A stretch of 64,000 nt of DNA from Pseudoips prasinana (Eukaryota > Arthropoda > Insecta > Lepidoptera > Nolidae). Position 1 is the first letter of the stretch. Each line of letters begins with the position of its first letter. Position numbers and translations under genes: made by a program. Below the pieces are notes generated by a model. The model made no database searches and was not told where the DNA came from. It was given only the letters and a program-made list of their open reading frames with translations. Positions 41,613 to 51,420 of this stretch are shown one piece after another. Where the stretch lies: the NCBI GenBank assembly GCA_951640165.1, contig OX621265.1:16753001-16817000 (forward strand), in the 5' to 3' direction.

Positions 41613-42897
41613 TATTATTTATGAGCGGTATGCCTCCTTTTTCCTTAGCAACAGAATCACTATTGCCAGCCACTTTTTTAAAGTCCACAAACCTCCGGAA
41701 AGATATACCTGCTGGCCATAAGTTGTTGTCTAGGAAAGTATTCATATTTTGTCTAGTTACAAATAGCTTAAAGGCGTTATAATCTCGTTCTATCTTCATT
41801 TTTATTTTAACTAAAGACACTTTTTCGTTTGTTCTGATAAATATATAATCCTTTATGTCCTCTTCACTAACCTCCTTATGTACGTTCGATATAAACAGCG
41901 GGATTTTCGTGTCTGCCACTTTGAACTTAAAGGTATTATCTACAACCGCTTTACCCATAGTATTTGTAAAACGGCTTCTATTACGTTTATTACGCACTAA
42001 TATCCACTGTTCCTTATATTCGTTGCTTTGGTTGTTATTTGTATTTTCACCGCATTCCTCCGTATTTCTATAGCCCATATTTTTATGTACAAATAATTCG
42101 CTTTGTGTACATGTTGTTGCAATCTTATCAGTACGCTTGCACCAAACATCTGTTTGCTTGTCCCCACTACACTGCTGTCTCATACTTGCATTCGCCGTCG
42201 TCGGGCATCTCAGTGTCTCACTCGCACAACTATCACTAGTCTCTGCCGTCTCAGGTGCATGAGAAGGACGTATTGTAGGCACTGGCTGCGGGTTAGAAAA
42301 GGACGGCGTGACGTCTTCTAGATCATGCGTCTGATCAGCTGTTAAGTATTTTTGAGGCGTGAGTAATGCCATAGGGCCACTGTTTAATAAATACCCACCT
42401 CGTTTTTTATTAATATTACAGTCCTGACTTATTATAGAAGCATATTTGGTTCTCAACCACTTATTATCTAGGTCTTCTAGCTGATTAACAGTAGCATAGT
42501 TCTCTTTTATATCTTTAATTCCTTGTCGTAACAACAGAATATCTTTCAAAAGACCTGTCACGTCAACATGGTCGAAAGACACCGGCGGCAGTTTATGTAG
42601 ATCTTTTGCCACAAACATTGGAATGATTTCAGGATCCACGCCCTTAAAAAGGTTAATGATATCCTCTAAGTTTCGCACTGTTTTGCCATCCTTTCTCCTG
42701 GATATTTTCAACTTGTTTGATTTGACGGACTGATATAATAATGTTTTAGCCACTTCCACTTCTTCGTTGCTAAACGCTGACACACATATCCGTATTATGC
42801 TTTCATTGTCCATAACATCAATCTTGTTTTGCACAAAAGATAATAACTCATTAACTACTAAATTACAGTTAACGCATTTCACTATATTCGATGACAT
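41605..42897 (-). CDS. LINE ORF1 protein, intact
   Basis: 430 residues. The N-terminus VKCVNCNLVVNELLSFVQNK has a Cys pair. The middle reads FVAKDLHKLPPVSFDHVDVT and a coiled-coil-like stretch (LLLRQGIKDIKENYATVNQL), followed by a low-complexity Ser/Thr-rich linker. The C-terminal roughly 90 residues (IPLFISNVHKEVSEEDIKDY, NAFKLFVTRQNMNTFL, LWPAGISFRRFVDFK) look like an RRM-type fold, which in LINE ORF1 proteins binds the element RNA. Its stop overlaps the ORF2 start (ATAATGG on the coding strand), suggesting termination-reinitiation, a known arrangement in some LINEs. Confidence 0.85.
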   Translation of the reverse strand: MSSNIVKCVNCNLVVNELLSFVQNKIDVMDNESIIRICVSAFSNEEVEVAKTLLYQSVKSNKLKISRRKDGKTVRNLEDIINLFKGVDPEIIPMFVAKDLHKLPPVSFDHVDVTGLLKDILLLRQGIKDIKENYATVNQLEDLDNKWLRTKYASIISQDCNINKKRGGYLLNSGPMALLTPQKYLTADQTHDLEDVTPSFSNPQPVPTIRPSHAPETAETSDSCASETLRCPTTANASMRQQCSGDKQTDVWCKRTDKIATTCTQSELFVHKNMGYRNTEECGENTNNNQSNEYKEQWILVRNKRNRSRFTNTMGKAVVDNTFKFKVADTKIPLFISNVHKEVSEEDIKDYIFIRTNEKVSLVKIKMKIERDYNAFKLFVTRQNMNTFLDNNLWPAGISFRRFVDFKKVAGNSDSVAKEKGGIPLINNNG

Positions 42898-42968
42898 TTT
42901 CGTTACGTAGCGCGTAGGTAGCTAGCGCACGCTCGCGACCAAGGTCACGCGTAGACTGGCGATGTATA

Positions 42969-44700
42969 GGATAAAGTAAAACATTTACCTATGTTAAGGA
43001 ATAGTTGATTAATTATACAATACTGATGCAACCTAAATAAATCTTTTTGAAATTTAGTGCAATCAAGTATGGACTTAACTACTATAAAAAATTTAGTGGC
43101 ACCAGCGTAAAGCAAGTGATTACTATGTTTAAATATTGCACCTATGTAATTTATGTAAAGATTAAAAAGTAACGGCCCTAAGTGGGGTCCCTGGGGAACA
43201 CTGGATGGGACAGGCAGGAATAGGTACGAGTAACCTTTAAGGAAGACTGCCTGGCTTCGGTTTTTTATATAAGAGTTTATCCACCTCAGGAGATTGCCAT
43301 GTACACCTGCTTTCCCTAGTTTTGCAAACAGCATGTCATGATTTATTTTATCGAATGCTTTGAAGAAATCGGTGTACACGACATCCACCTGATGATTATT
43401 GTCCATTGCTTGCACGAAAAATTCAGAAAAAAATTACATATTACTGTCTACACTACGGTGTTTAAAGAAACCGTGTTGATATATGATTACGAAAGACAGC
43501 CGAAATCTGAGTAGTTACTATTTTACGTAAGACGCACAATTAAGAGATTGGTCTATATACGGTTATATTATCTTTTTTTGTGTTCTTAGGAATTGGAGTT
43601 ACTATTGAATTTTTCCATATTTCGGGAAATAATCCAGTTTCCATTGAAGTGTGGAAAATTATATTATCGGTCTACAAAGGACCTCAGTGCATCTAGAGAT
43701 GAAAATTGGGTGAATCTTCCGATCCAGCACCTTTTTAGTGTTGTTTTAATTCTTTTAATACGAGATCTAAATTAATATTTAGTGAACTTACATCTACACT
43801 TGAAAGGAAAATCTTTACTTTTGTATGTATGAGTGTTTATTTCAGATGTGTCACTAACAAAAACCGAGATGAAATACTGATTAAATGCATTCCAAATCTC
43901 ACTTTTAGAAGAAAGGATTTGGCCCTTACACATCATTCTTTCAGGAATTTGAATGGATTCTTTTTTAGATTTAACGTATGCCCAAAACGATTTGGGGTGA
44001 GTTTTGATGTTGTCTTCAGGAAACTTAATGTAGTTTTGATAACAGTTTTCAGACATTTTTTTAAATCTACTCCGTAGTATTGAAAAAGTGTGATAATCTT
44101 GAAGATTGAAGTACGTTTTCCTTTTTTTGTGGTACTTATATTTTTCTTTTGATAATTTGATAAGAGGTTTTGTATACCACGGAAGATATTTTTGTTTAGA
44201 TCTTTGAGTGTAAGAGGGCACAAATTCATTAATTGTACTATCAAGAACACTGTAAAAGTAGTCAATCACAGAATCGACATCGAAGATTTTTTTCAGGGAT
44301 GTTTCCCAGTCTACAGTACTAAGGGCTGTCTTTATTGAGTCATAATCAGCCTTGTAATATTGTCTTTTAATTGTGGAAGAAAGCTCTTCTTATTTCTAAA
44401 GGCTTGTGGTGCGAGTCTTGGGGTACAAGAGGACGTTCCCATGGTGAGATAAGACACATCTCATTACTAAATATTAAGTCTTAAAATCTGATATACTGGT
44501 TAAATTGATTATTATACTGAGATAGTAAAGAAAGATTCATAAAATCAGCGGTACGGCAGGCTAATTTAACGCCATTTGGGCATATATCCATAGAATTTAA
44601 ATTATCATTGTTTAGTATATTGGAATTACTTCATAAAAATTTGGATACTCGGTCGTAAAAGGATGTTAGTGTCTTGAAAATCAAGTAATACCTCCGCGTA
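42969..44700 (-). pseudogene. Older Jockey-like LINE, endonuclease end and RT (right of the nested LINE)
   Basis: From right to left: endonuclease remains (VKLACRTADFMNLSLLSQYN, IFSNEMCLISPWERP, VPQDSHHKPL), the linker at 44400-43772 (VIDYFYSVLDSTINEFVPSY, KYLPWYTKPLIKLSKEKYKY, FWAYVKSKKES), then RT at 43415-42969 (YTDFFKAFDKINHDML, VPSSVPQGPHLGPLLFNLYI, LLYAGATKFFI). The catalytic YADD is YAGA, so it is inactive. There is a gap or deletion around 43420-43770. It ends in LSYT at the nested insertion. Confidence 0.75.
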
Positions 44701-45164
44701 ACCACAACATTTGCGTTCCTTTCGCTTTCTTAAACTGACACCGGTGTTTTAGCCATCATGCAGTTTAGACACATCTGGTTCTGATCCAGTTCCTAATTTA
44801 GGAGAACATCTTTGTGCACTCATGATTCCGCTGCAGTACCGTATCAAACACAATGCTGATTATTCGTGAGTTTGAAGGTATCGAAGAAACAGTTGCCGAT
44901 ATCTTCGTCTGAGGGCTATCGCACTCCCGCCTATGTGGTTGAGATTACTCGGCCGTTCACAGAAATACAGGACAGCACACGAATTATGTTATGAAGGAGA
45001 TGAAAGTATGTGTGGTCTCACTTAAGCATTCATTAAGCACAACCCGATTGATATTGCAATAACAACCGTTAGTCAGTAATTACAGAGTTCAAAATGCAAC
45101 TTCGCTATCAAATTGAAAAATGTTGAGATCAAGCACACGTCCAGACAGGCAAGAGCACTGGGCG
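44701..45164. other. FAR-B intron, unrecognised
   Basis: This stretch is more GC-balanced than its surroundings (44700-45020), but I see no ORF, splice pair or repeat signature. Confidence 0.35.
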
Positions 45165-45207
45165 TAACTGAAGATTTAACGCGGGTAAAACCACGGGGCA
45201 CAGCTAG
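45165..45207 (+). mobile_element. Helitron 3' end
   Basis: AACGCGGGTAAAACCACGGG, then GCACAGCTAG ending at 45207 followed by T: the hairpin (one mismatch) and CTAG end match the Helitron at 22253-22420. Its 5' end was not found. Confidence 0.65.
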
Positions 45208-45402
45208 TTAATATTAAAAATTACACCCAGGCTTAGAACAAGTAGTCATGATCATCACAAGAGATTTTTAGAGATCTTGCGGTGTGTATTGTAAGTAATT
45301 ACTTTAGATTATTAGGAACTTATTCCATAAAAAATCATTACTCATAAACTCTCTTAAATAATTTCTTACTAACGAAATGTGGGAAAAATTTAAATCATGT
45401 AC

Positions 45403-45650
45403 TGTTAGGCCCTTGCCTGAGCGGCTAATCCAGTCGTCTGGCTGCGTCTTGTCCTGGGTTTAATTCCTGCGCCATACATAACATGCCTCTCATTTATTGT
45501 ACTTGTGGCACTATCTAACATTTTAGTTTGTCTGCAATTGGAGAAAGCCTGGAGATTTGTCATAAAGGTTTCGAGCCTGACAGTACAGTATAGACTCCAG
45601 CTCTCTCAAAGGTGTAACATAAGCTCAATGTTTGTTTCTTAAACCGTTAA
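45403..45650 (+). mobile_element. Possible tRNA-derived SINE
   Basis: GGCCCTTGCCTGAGCGGCTA resembles a pol III A box, and CCTGGGTTTAATTCCTGC has B-box spacing about 35 bp later. A non-tRNA body follows. No second copy is in the window. Confidence 0.4.
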
Positions 45651-45870
45651 AACTAATGTATGTAGCTTTAAGAGAGAAACAAACGATTATTTTATTTATT
45701 ATTATTACTAGCGCATGTCTGTTCCAAACTGCGGGCGAACGATAAGTGCGATGAATGTTAATTAGAACCGCATTTAGCCAGAATTATTAATATTATTACC
45801 TTTTTTATTTAAAAATAATTGTATATGACTAAAAGGAAAAATAAATTATCTAAAAATTTTCAGCACTTAC

Positions 45871-46063
45871 TCCATTTAGTGCCTTGTGCAGTACTGCTAA
45901 TAGTATACATAGGGATGTCCTTCCTGTCGGCCCGCGTCTCGACTGTGTACCAACTGGCGGCGATAACAGCGTTGTTGACATAGTCTACTGGGGCATACGA
46001 CATTACGTTTTCAACGTCTGTTAGAATCACATGAAGGATGCCCAATCCAACTCCTAGGAAGAC
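45871..46063 (-). CDS. FAR-B exon: end of the Rossmann-type domain
   Basis: A 193-nt exon with acceptor ATTTCACAG (ending at 46064) and donor GTAAGT starting at 45870. It reads VFLGVGLGILHVILTDVENV, MSYAPVDYVNNAVIAASWYT, DIPMYTISSTAQGTKW. The VPVDxxxNAxIAxAW pattern followed by IYxxxS is a hallmark of the FAR NAD-binding domain just before the C-terminal domain. Phase 0 at its start fits the donor of exon 50416-50346, and its last A completes a Lys codon with exon 36903. Confidence 0.9.
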
Positions 46064-46164
46064 CTGTGAAATAATTAACAGTTTTTTTTTACTATCAGCT
46101 TTATTAATTATTATTTTTATTTCAATTTTTTTTTTCTATAAATTCTTTATCTGTAAATAATGAT

Positions 46165-47490
46165 ACCCACGGGCTTACGCCAAGTCAGTATCAAGTTCCA
46201 TTTGGGACTCATAATACGGTGAGACGTCCTGCAAAAATTTTCTAACGATTGTACATGTATTCAAAATCACAGCTTTCTGCATGTTTATGTAGGTGGTTGG
46301 CGGTAATTCTAAAATTCGTAGGGAGTGGTGTATATACTTCGGAATAATACCAGTAGTGGAGAGCACAAGTGGTACATTATATACTTTATCTTTTTCCATA
46401 TTCTAACAACCTCTTCTTTTAATTCTATATATTTTCGATTTTTTTCTGTGATCGTTTTCTGTATATTATGTGTATAAGGTATTGCAATATCCATTAGGTA
46501 TGTAAATAGATTAACTTTATCAATAAGAGTAATGTCTGGTCTATTGTTATGTATTGTTTGATCTGTTAAAATGGCTCTATCAAAGCATGTATTGTGACTC
46601 TTACTCTCCAGGACTAGTTTTGGACTGTATTGATAGTACGGGATGAAGTTTTCTTGAATTAATATATATTTACTGGCAAGTTTTTGATGTGTGTACAACC
46701 TGATTATGTCGATCAGTGTAATCAGTTTGAGTAAGACTAGGGCAGGCACTGGTGATATGTTGGACTGTTTCGGTTAAAAAATGGCATGAGGTCGACAAAC
46801 GAGCAAGTGGGTCACCTGGTGGTAAGTGATCACCGCCGCCCATGAACACTCGCAACACCAGTGGAGTCGCGGGTGCGTTGCCGGCTTTAAGAGTCAGCAA
46901 CAAGTGTTGCTGAAACTTCCCCCCACCCTGATGAGCTCTGGCGACCTTACTCACACTCAGAAACACAACCTTAAATTTATTAATGTTATTATTAAGGAAT
47001 GTCTTCTGTAAGGTGGAGGTACTTCCCCAGTCGGGCTGCTCTTCGAGCGAAAGAACGCTGTGCCCTACCTCTCTTATCGCTCTGTAAATTAGTATCCTTA
47101 AGAATTAATTTTTAATAATTTCTTGTATTGATTACCTGATCTTGAATGGAAATCATAAAGCCTTCTGTTTCAGGAAACAGGGATCCAAATTTCAACCAAC
47201 TATTGGAAGCATGTAAATCTACGTGATCCATTTCGAGATCATGTAAATGTCAACCATGTAGTTTTTTACTGCGCCTTTTTGTCAACTTAATTGTTTCATG
47301 ATCTTTTTTCCTAGCTAATTCTCGGTTTTTATTGTAAAGATTAAAAGGTGTGCATTTTTTGTCTGCTTCTATAGTGGTGAAATGTATTTTGCTAGCATCA
47401 GTTATTGTAGAATAAACTCCTGAGGCTATATATCTGATCTTCCCAAAGTGCCCTGATATCAATTTATCCTCTACCTCCCATATGTCTTTT
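46165..47490 (-). pseudogene. R4/Dong-like LINE 3' part with restriction-like endonuclease
   Basis: From right to left: GKIRYIASGVYSTI, IEADKKCTPFNLYNKNREL, HVDLHASNSWLKFGSLFPET, EGFMISIQDQ, then after an inserted repeat TVQHITSACPSLTQTDY, YYQYSPKLVLESKSHNTCFD, RAILTDQTIHNNRPDITLID, YLMDIAIPYTHNIQKTITEK, and LVLSTTGIIPKYIHHSLR, INMQKAVILNTCTIVRKFLQ. NRPDI..D......DIAIP....K is the PD-(D/E)XK pattern of the C-terminal endonuclease in R2/R4-class LINEs. Frames are broken. It lies in the intron between FAR-B exons 50416-50346 and 46063-45871. Confidence 0.7.
46785..47080 (-). mobile_element. Short interspersed repeat nested in the R4-like LINE
   Basis: This 290-bp segment separates QSDK and TVQHITSAC of the LINE. 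On the minus strand it contains CAGCCCGACTGGGGAAGTAC, AGTAAGGTCGCCAGAGCTCA and CAACACTTGTTGCTG, and ends CACTTGCTCGTTTGTCGACC. I know this text type from many lepidopteran genomes as a dispersed non-autonomous repeat; its class is not certain. Confidence 0.55.
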
Positions 47491-47965
47491 TATCGACATT
47501 CGTTCAACAACAGACTTAGGGTGTAAATAGTTATATTTAGTTAGTAATGTACGTATTTTAATTTCTAAATTATTTATAGTGTAGCTGACCACTTAACTAC
47601 TCCAAATGAATACGTTATAGGGAATACGTTATAGGGATGGCAAAGGTGTTGAGAGCCTTAAATAGATTTTTGGAGTAGGGTGGTTGTTTACAATTTTTTT
47701 GTATTCTGCCAGTAAATTCTTTTAATTTGACTATGATTAATGGTACGCCCCTCTTGTAAGCCTAAATATTTGTAAGTTTCGTGTTGTTCCATTACACTAA
47801 ACTATTCTTCCTCGATATGTTTATTTGTAACAATTTTACCTGATTTTAATTTTATAGCTTTACACTTATCTATTATTATTATTATTCATTTATTAACCGT
47901 ATCAATCAATCAATTGTTTATTTGCAAGAACAGGGTACAATGTATTTCATACTTTTTATTCTTTG
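47491..47965. other. FAR-B intron, nothing recognised
   Basis: AT-rich sequence. GGGAATACGTTATA is partly duplicated at 47615-47640. No further feature is supported. Confidence 0.35.
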
Positions 47966-48065
47966 ACGGACCTGTTGGCGTGGTTGGCAAATGCATGCTT
48001 TTCACGCCGAAGGTCGTGGGTTCGATTCCCACCCAGGACAAGTAGTTGTGTGCATGAACATGTCT
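47966..48065 (+). mobile_element. SINE head fragment (family 2)
   Basis: GTTGGCGTGGTTGGCAAATG and B box GGTTCGATTC at 48019-48028 match the head at 24128. The body is cut after about 100 bp. The following 48070-48260 holds PALWNLIPESRGSLQTLNYV, which looks like the C-terminal end of a LINE protein. Confidence 0.6.
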
Positions 48066-48871
48066 GTTTTTTAGTGACAACGCCCGCACTATGGAATCTC
48101 ATCCCTGAGTCGCGGGGTAGTTTACAAACATTAAATTATGTACTAAACATCTCGGCTTACAAACACCTACGGACAGCCCTATATACATCACAGAACACTG
48201 GACTGCCAAGGCAGCTAGATTGCGTTTCCTTGCGCGCGACCTTCTGAAGAATAAATCGTATAAATACTGTTGGACAGCTTATGAAAGAGTTTATATAAGA
48301 AAAGATGATAACTTACCAGTAATTCTAATCAAGAACGAATCCCAAATCCAATGTCTACTATCACAAAATTGACTTTAACTCAAAATTTATTATGGTATTT
48401 TGTATAAACTCAAACTAACCTAAATCTTATTTTATATAATTTTTTCCTCTTTTAGTAGCTCTATTATAACTGATCCGATAATATAACATGCTGTTAACTT
48501 TTACTATAGTTTAAAACTTGTTTCAAATTTACCTATTACTCTTTTCAACTTAGTTGTAGTAAGATTGTATAAAACTTGCATTTTTCTTTTCCTTGCTTGT
48601 CTGACTACCACTTACTTTTGTATATAGAACTGCACTACACACACATATACACTAACACTAACCCTCTACCTATTCACCAACAAACTGGAATATATTTCAT
48701 CACACTTGAAATCTCGGCATTGCACACACAGAAACAAGTACTACACTAGATTTAATAAATCTTTATCGAACGGTAATGACACATCATAATTATAGCCATA
48801 ATATTACAATTGTCTTTATAAATTCACGTATATATTACTAGTTACTATAAAAGGTACTTAACCGGCGGCGG

Positions 48872-48905
48872 CAGCTATTTAAGGCGGCCCGGCCTTAAAT
48901 AGCTG
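48872..48905. repeat. 14-bp perfect hairpin, 6-nt loop
   Basis: CAGCTATTTAAGGC at 48872-48885 pairs exactly with 48892-48905, with loop GGCCCG. It lies at the point where the LINE ORF1 text on the minus strand ends (NQLFKAG then a stop). Confidence 0.9.
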
Positions 48906-49545
48906 GTTGCGCGTAACCCGGCGGTTCAATCGCACGGCAATGTTGCGTGGGCGTGTTGGTTTCGTGCTATTGTTATCGTCGACGCGGTTACGGCGTACTA
49001 AACCTAAGCGCTCAACATGGACGACGTCCCGCTCGTCGAGGGTGACAGCCAACTTTAGCGTGATCAGATTCAGTAAGTGACTAGGGTTTTCGTTAGTTGT
49101 TTCTGATATTCCAATAATGATGACATCATTCAGCAGCATCTTTTGGTCACGCTCGTTTAATTGTGATTTAAGATCGAGGATAGTTGACTCAAATCCTTCT
49201 CATTGGCGCTTTCCTCGAGTTTTTGAACTTGAGATTCTAGCTTTTCAACTCGTTCAATAACCTTATACTGAGATAACTCTGTGCGCAGCTTAGATAGCTC
49301 ATCCCTCATGCTACACACACACTTCTTTTGTAAACTTTTTTATTTCTATTGCAATGTCTAGGTTTTTGATTGCTGAGTGAAGCGTCTCGTGACTTTTCTC
49401 CCAGGGATGCAACGCCTTTAGCTGCCGTCTTACAACTTGGGCACATACCGTCAGCTGCAGTTGTTGGTTTGTCGCAGCCATTACATTTTGATTTTGGTGG
49501 CATGACGCTGTTGAGCCAGCAACGGGTGTTACGTTTATTTATTTT
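48880..49545 (-). pseudogene. LINE ORF1 fragment (zinc-finger and FP25K-like)
   Basis: From right to left: MPPKSKCNGCDKPTTAADGM, CPSCKTAAKG (a Cys4-type or PHD-like finger), then in another frame MRDELSKLRTELSQYKVIER and LESQVQKLEES (coiled coil), then LLNDVIIIGISETTNENPSH and RPRNIAVRLNRRVTRNQLFK. This is the usual order of CR1-type ORF1: finger, coiled coil, FP25K-like domain. It stops at the hairpin at 48872-48905, and no ORF2 follows. Confidence 0.7.
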
Positions 49546-50345
49546 ATGCAAACCAATACAAAGTAGCGCTGCCAAGTGTGATCAGGCAGTATTAAATTAG
49601 TGTAACAACTCGATGATAGATGGCGCTAAGATACATGAAAAATAGATAGACTTTTTATATTAGCCTTTGAAATTGAGAACACAGGAACGATTTTATCACA
49701 AGCCACTATTATTATTTGAAATAAGCACTGATTTTGCCAAAGTTACTGTATAATATTCACTTTATAACTTTTTACGGCTACGTTGGTAGATTGTATGCAC
49801 TGTCCGATATACAGTTTCGTATTTACGACAATTTATAATGTTAACACTGTCCAAAACGTGAGATAACACTAAATGATTATTATTACACTAATAACTTTGA
49901 TTTAATCAACAAATTACGCGAAATAAGTTTGTATTTTTTTTTATTGTAAAACTAAAACAGTAGTCAGCTGATGCCAACGTCCGTGATGTCACTCCCATTT
50001 AAATAACAGAATTAAAAGACAGACGCTTTTGCTAGATATTGATGGTAGCAGTTACAAATAAAATGTATCCTATCGATAATTTAATTAAATCTTATGAATC
50101 AAATCAAATCACTTCACACTTTACATAACCTTGTGATGACGAATTATACGCTTGTGATGACACCAACAAAAATTGCTATGCAACAGAATATTGCTATCAA
50201 CAAATCCTTCTTTGGTTCTAAATAATTTATTATTTTCTATTGTTGTATTGTTTTATATTTCACTATGGTAGTTTGAGTGATTGACGTGTACAAGTACAAT
50301 ATGTTCGTAAATGCAATAAATATATATAATTCTACCGATACTTAC
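49546..50345. other. FAR-B intron, nothing recognised
   Basis: AT-rich sequence without ORFs or repeats I can name. The sequence before the LINE ORF1 (to about 49990) may be its 5' UTR. Confidence 0.3.
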
Positions 50346-50416
50346 TCCCACAGCTGATGAAATTGCAGTCGAAGGATCTATCCATCCGGGCGAAGGCTCA
50401 ATATAGGAACTGAAAA
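50346..50416 (-). CDS. FAR-B exon carrying the EPxPGWxD motif
   Basis: A 71-nt exon, too short for an ORF search to catch. On the minus strand the acceptor is TTATTTTTTCAG (ending at 50417) and the donor is GTAAGTATC from 50345. It reads FSSYIEPSPGWIDPSTAI then SSAVG. EPxPGWxD is a strongly conserved FAR signature located after the catalytic YxxxK, and the frame joins in phase 0 to VFLGVGLG of exon 46063. A second CAG seven bases downstream could be an alternative acceptor but would leave the frame. All further upstream exons must lie beyond this window. Confidence 0.88.
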
Positions 50417-50589
50417 CTGAAAAAATAAATGAAACGGCTTAAAGGATCAGCAATATGTCAAAACATTACGGTTCATTTTCAAAAGCACAGTCGAACTGAG
50501 AACCTCCTCTTTTTTTTAAGTCGTATAAAACAAAGAACACCAACAAGAATTTATTATGCACTTTTAAACTTTTGCGTATCATAATTATA

Positions 50590-50649
50590 TATAAACATTG
50601 TTAACAGGTGTTAACGCGACTAATTGTAAACATGTTAACAATGTTTATA
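50590..50649. repeat. 16-bp inverted repeat, 28-nt spacer
   Basis: TATAAACATTGTTAAC at 50590-50605 is the reverse complement of 50634-50649. The longer spacer sets it apart from the short-loop hairpins elsewhere. 50650-51205 shows nothing else I recognise. Confidence 0.8.
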
Positions 50650-51209
50650 AAAAAGAATTTATTAGTGTGGGAGTATTCGAAAAATGTGACCACGTCAGTT
50701 TGTTATCAGATATAATATAGTTGAAAACAAACCTGCAAAATATTGTTGGCGTGTTAATAGGATTTTGACAGTGGATTAATATGTAGTTATCGGTAAATTT
50801 ACTGTCCCGTCATAGTCTCGACAGCTTAGAATCAGTTGACTAGATTTACAACGTGATTCCATTAAAATATATGATATCCAAAAATCAAAAGAAGTTATGT
50901 GACAACGACATACAAAACTTTAGAGACTGACAAACTTTTTTGTCAGAATTCGGGGTCATTCTTATTCTTAATCTTTATTTCACACAAAGCATACATTTAA
51001 GTTAAATATTACAAAACAAGCATGCATATAGGCAATCTTAATTAATCATTCAATTGTCTTCGAGAGAACCACTAGGACAGCGAGATTTTATATAACAGCT
51101 ACTACAAACAGTGTACATACACCAAAATGTTATGATTATATATCTTGTAGGGTAAACCTTTTGTAACCTTTGACTTTAACCGGCAGCACTGAATAATAGT
51201 AATACCAAT

Positions 51210-51420
51210 TTCAAAAAAAATAAGACGGGTGACGCGTCCGACAAGACCAACTATCGGCCTATCTCACTTGCTACAACAACAGCCAAGATGCTTGAAGGCT
51301 TGTTGAAAGGTAATCTCGAAGAACATGTAAAACTACATGATGCTCAATTTGGATTTCCAGCTGGTTTATACACAGAGAGCGCGATTTTGAGCCTGAAGCG
51401 CGCCATCAAGTACAGTCGGT
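51210..51420 (+). pseudogene. Ingi/Vingi-like LINE RT fragment, left part
   Basis: The plus strand reads KTGDASDKTNYRPISLATT, TAKMLEGLLKGNLEEHVKLH and DAQFGFPAGLYTESAILSLK, then RAIKYSR. It aligns with NYRPISLATVTAKVLDSLL and FGFRAGLSTESAILGLKHTV of the ORF at 38793-41612. It ends where 59465 resumes, so an 8-kb block separates two parts of one copy. Confidence 0.75.

Larger units (their letters stand above)
38687..42963 (-). mobile_element. Apparently complete two-ORF LINE (Ingi/Vingi-like), GTATA target duplication
   Basis: A 4.28-kb minus-strand element. Its 3' end is a run of TAA/TTA trinucleotides at 38687-38705 and its 5' UTR is only about 66 bp and GC-rich (42898-42963). ORF1 (42897-41605) and ORF2 (41612-38793) are both open and overlap by a few bases. 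GTATA stands at 38682-38686 and 42964-42968, and the interrupted host LINE coding text rejoins across it. Both ORFs, the tail, the 5' UTR and the duplication together suggest a full-length, recent insertion in the large FAR-B intron. The clade name is tentative. Confidence 0.88.

Noticed and set aside
47125..47240. A possible FAR-B exon (WLKFGSLFPETEGFMISIQDQ-like text followed by GTAATC)
   Set aside because: Exons 50416-50346 and 46063-45871 join directly in phase with no missing residues, and the text matches the R4-like LINE protein in which it lies.
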